The notes under the pieces: generated by a model
What the model saw: only the letters and a program-made list of their open reading frames with translations
Told to the model about the DNA's origin: nothing
Databases searched by the model: none
Shown: positions 44,578 to 45,701 of the stretch, one piece after another
Position numbering within the stretch: position 1 is the stretch's first letter
Layout: the number at the start of each line of letters is the position of its first letter
Translations under genes and position numbers: made by a program
NCBI GenBank assembly: GCA_003211695.1
Contig: QCSA01000010.1
Coordinates: 1-45,701, forward strand
DNA from: Pelagibacteraceae bacterium AG-464-P07
GTDB taxonomy: Bacteria; Pseudomonadota; Alphaproteobacteria; Pelagibacterales; Pelagibacteraceae
Direction: 5' to 3'
Length of the DNA: 45,701 nt

Positions 44578-45171
44578 TTATTCCCAGGCTTCATCATTAA
44601 TCCATTTTCTGTATTCTATTGTACTAAGAAAGAATCTTAAATGATCAATATAATTATCTTTTCTAAATTTATCGCTCCACTCAATACACACGATTCGTGC
44701 GATTTCTCCTGTATGAAAAGCAAAGTCAGTGGAATAAATTTTGGATTCACCAGTTATATCTTCATCATGTTTTCTTGTATATGATCTAACCGTTGATAAT
44801 TCACTAAAGAGTTCTGTTACTTTAGAAACTATTTCGTCTTTCTTTTTAAGACAACCGTCAATATTATTTAGAAAATCTAAAGCTGCTCCTAAATTATAAA
44901 TTATATAATTTTTATCATCAGATTTAAAACCAAGAATAAGAGCATCATAAACTTCTAATTTTGAATAAGTGGATTCAATAGTTAAATCAAAAAATTTTTT
45001 GCTACCTGAATAATCGAGTCTGTAAAAATTTTTTATTTCGTCCTCACTAAAATAATCTAGCAAACTATCTCCGATGCTCATTCCTTCTATCTGAAAGTCT
45101 CTGATATCATCCGCCTGGGATGAGGTTTGTAGCGTTAAGATCAAAATCAGTATTGCCAGAAACTTTTTCAT
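44578..45171 (-). CDS. secreted protein of the tandem paralogue family (copy 3)
   Basis: The product has 197 residues, the same length as copy 1. The signal peptide MKKFLAILILILTLQTSSQA is followed by DDIRDFQIEGMSIGDSLLDYF. The conserved Cys positions are DGCLKKK and RIVCIEWSDK, and the C-terminus ends in INDEAWE. The start codon is preceded by a spacer with the tRNA-Arg 3' half. It is cotranscribed with copy 2, which begins 4 bp after its stop. The function is unknown; the two cysteines could form a disulfide. Confidence 0.82.
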   Translation of the reverse strand: MKKFLAILILILTLQTSSQADDIRDFQIEGMSIGDSLLDYFSEDEIKNFYRLDYSGSKKFFDLTIESTYSKLEVYDALILGFKSDDKNYIIYNLGAALDFLNNIDGCLKKKDEIVSKVTELFSELSTVRSYTRKHDEDITGESKIYSTDFAFHTGEIARIVCIEWSDKFRKDNYIDHLRFFLSTIEYRKWINDEAWE

Positions 45172-45281
45172 GCAAAAATTCTACTACAAATCCCTTGTCA
45201 CAACCATGACACAACGCAACACAAGTTTTGATCATTTTGTTGAAGTATTTAATGACGAATGTTTGTTTTCTAAGGATTTTT

Positions 45282-45340
45282 GATAGAGCATCGGTTTTCT
45301 AAACCGAGGGTCAGAGGTTCGAATCCTCTAGGGCGCGCCA
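45282..45340 (+). pseudogene. tRNA-Arg(TCT) 3' fragment (copy C)
   Basis: It spans GATAGAGCA of the D-arm, an intact anticodon arm TCGGT-TTTCTAA-ACCGA (anticodon TCT), the T-arm AGAGG-TTCGAAT-CCTCT, the 3' acceptor strand and CCA (45338-45340). The 5' acceptor strand and most of the D-arm are missing: upstream bases do not pair with AGGGCGC. Such 3' pieces are what remains at the distal end of elements that integrate into tRNA genes. Confidence 0.85.
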
Positions 45341-45430
45341 TTTCTAGAGCATACATCCAGAGTTAGTCACACTCCTGTCACACTGAGAAATGAAATTAGG
45401 CCACAGGGCACGGGATTATGAGGGCCGTGC
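45296..45430. repeat. 135-bp duplicated spacer with tRNA remnant (copy C)
   Basis: This is the partner of 43865-43999. It ends at the hairpin just before the stop codon of the partial gene at 45431. Copy C keeps more of the tRNA structure, so it is probably closer to the ancestral form. Confidence 0.8.
45408..45430. other. hairpin at the end of the array spacer
   Basis: GCACGG and CCGTGC form a 6-bp stem around an 11-nt loop, GATTATGAGGG. Copy B (43977-43999) keeps four pairs plus a G-U. It lies right after the stop of each upstream paralogue on the minus strand. It lacks a T-run, so it may be an mRNA 3'-end stabiliser or a recombination mark rather than a terminator. Confidence 0.45.
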
Positions 45431-45701
45431 TCAATTTTTTGCAACTAACCAATCATTCAATTCTTTTGAACTTAAAACTACTTTAAAATTACTTTGGTAT
45501 GGCATATCTTTATGCCAATCATAACATTCAATAAGAACTGCATCCTCTGATTGTTTGAAAATAAATACAGCCTGTCTTACTTTACTTCGTCCCGATTTAT
45601 CAGCTCTATGTTTACCTTTTCGTACAGGTTTTTTTTCTTGATTTTTGAACATTTGTGAAAGTTCATTAATAACTTTATCCTGGTGTTTAAAACATGCTTC
45701 A
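45431..45701 (-). CDS. secreted paralogue family member, 5' end cut by window (copy 4)
   Basis: The frame remains open to the window edge, so 89 C-terminal residues are visible and the real start lies outside. EACFKHQDKVINELSQ matches the Cys-Lys helix of the other copies, and VLIECYDWHKD matches their second Cys segment (compare VFIGCYDYSK of copy 2). A basic stretch (KKPVRKGKHRADKSGRSK) replaces the acidic linker seen in other copies. An ATG at 45652 is internal, not a start. Confidence 0.75.
   Translation of the reverse strand, partial: EACFKHQDKVINELSQMFKNQEKKPVRKGKHRADKSGRSKVRQAVFIFKQSEDAVLIECYDWHKDMPYQSNFKVVLSSKELNDWLVAKN

Overview
The window is AT-rich DNA from a marine-type alphaproteobacterium. 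SAR11/Pelagibacterales or a close relative is the best guess. The evidence is very low GC, near-zero intergenic space, a SAM-II/SAM-V-class pseudoknot riboswitch before metY, and the alphaproteobacterial order mltB-rlpA-dacC-tmk-holB-metG-tatD. The assignment is inference; there is no 16S gene here.

Layout. 1-8822: 3' end of heme A synthase (ctaA), convergent metY with its riboswitch and terminator, then a tight plus-strand run rplM-rpsI-argC-small lipoprotein-hom-glpX-recJ ending at tRNA-Glu(TTC). 8943-14392: an accessory-looking segment with a GIY-YIG protein, a 713-residue double glycosyltransferase, a GT9 glycosyltransferase, a lone tyrosine recombinase, a TM1367-like cyclophilin-fold protein and about 480 bp without a gene. 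14393-17777: two carriers, a small membrane protein, an SbmA/BacA-type transporter, a complex I NDUFS4-like subunit and tRNA-Pro(TGG), all on the minus strand. 17932-20304: zinc-ribbon membrane protein, NhaA and a secreted glutathione peroxidase. 20307-29616: a ten-gene minus-strand operon (rarD-mltB-rlpA-dacC-tmk-holB-metG-tatD-MBL hydrolase-epimerase) combining wall remodelling, replication and translation genes with nearly every junction overlapping. 29787-32528: a UbiM-like hydroxylase and a TPR/2OG-Fe(II) oxygenase.

32586-37293 holds trpB2-DUF1015-serC-serA on the minus strand. SerA is a short form without its regulatory domain. TrpB2-type enzymes are known to use O-phosphoserine, the product of SerC, so this looks like a functional unit.

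37575-42827 is a five-gene minus-strand operon: LolA-like periplasmic carrier, two FtsX-type permeases, LolD/MacB-type ATPase and an outer-membrane beta-barrel. Together they could form an envelope-spanning lipid or lipoprotein export route with its own outer-membrane component. Its substrate is unknown.

42913-45701 is a tandem array of paralogous secreted proteins sharing the mature N-terminus DIRDFQIEGISIGDS. Three copies are intact, one is truncated, and one is cut by the window edge. Two duplicated 135-bp spacers each carry the 3' half of a tRNA-Arg(TCT) gene. This looks like a site where integration or duplication at a tRNA has repeatedly built an array of an uncharacterised protein family. 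The array and the Lol-like operon are the best candidates for undescribed biology here.
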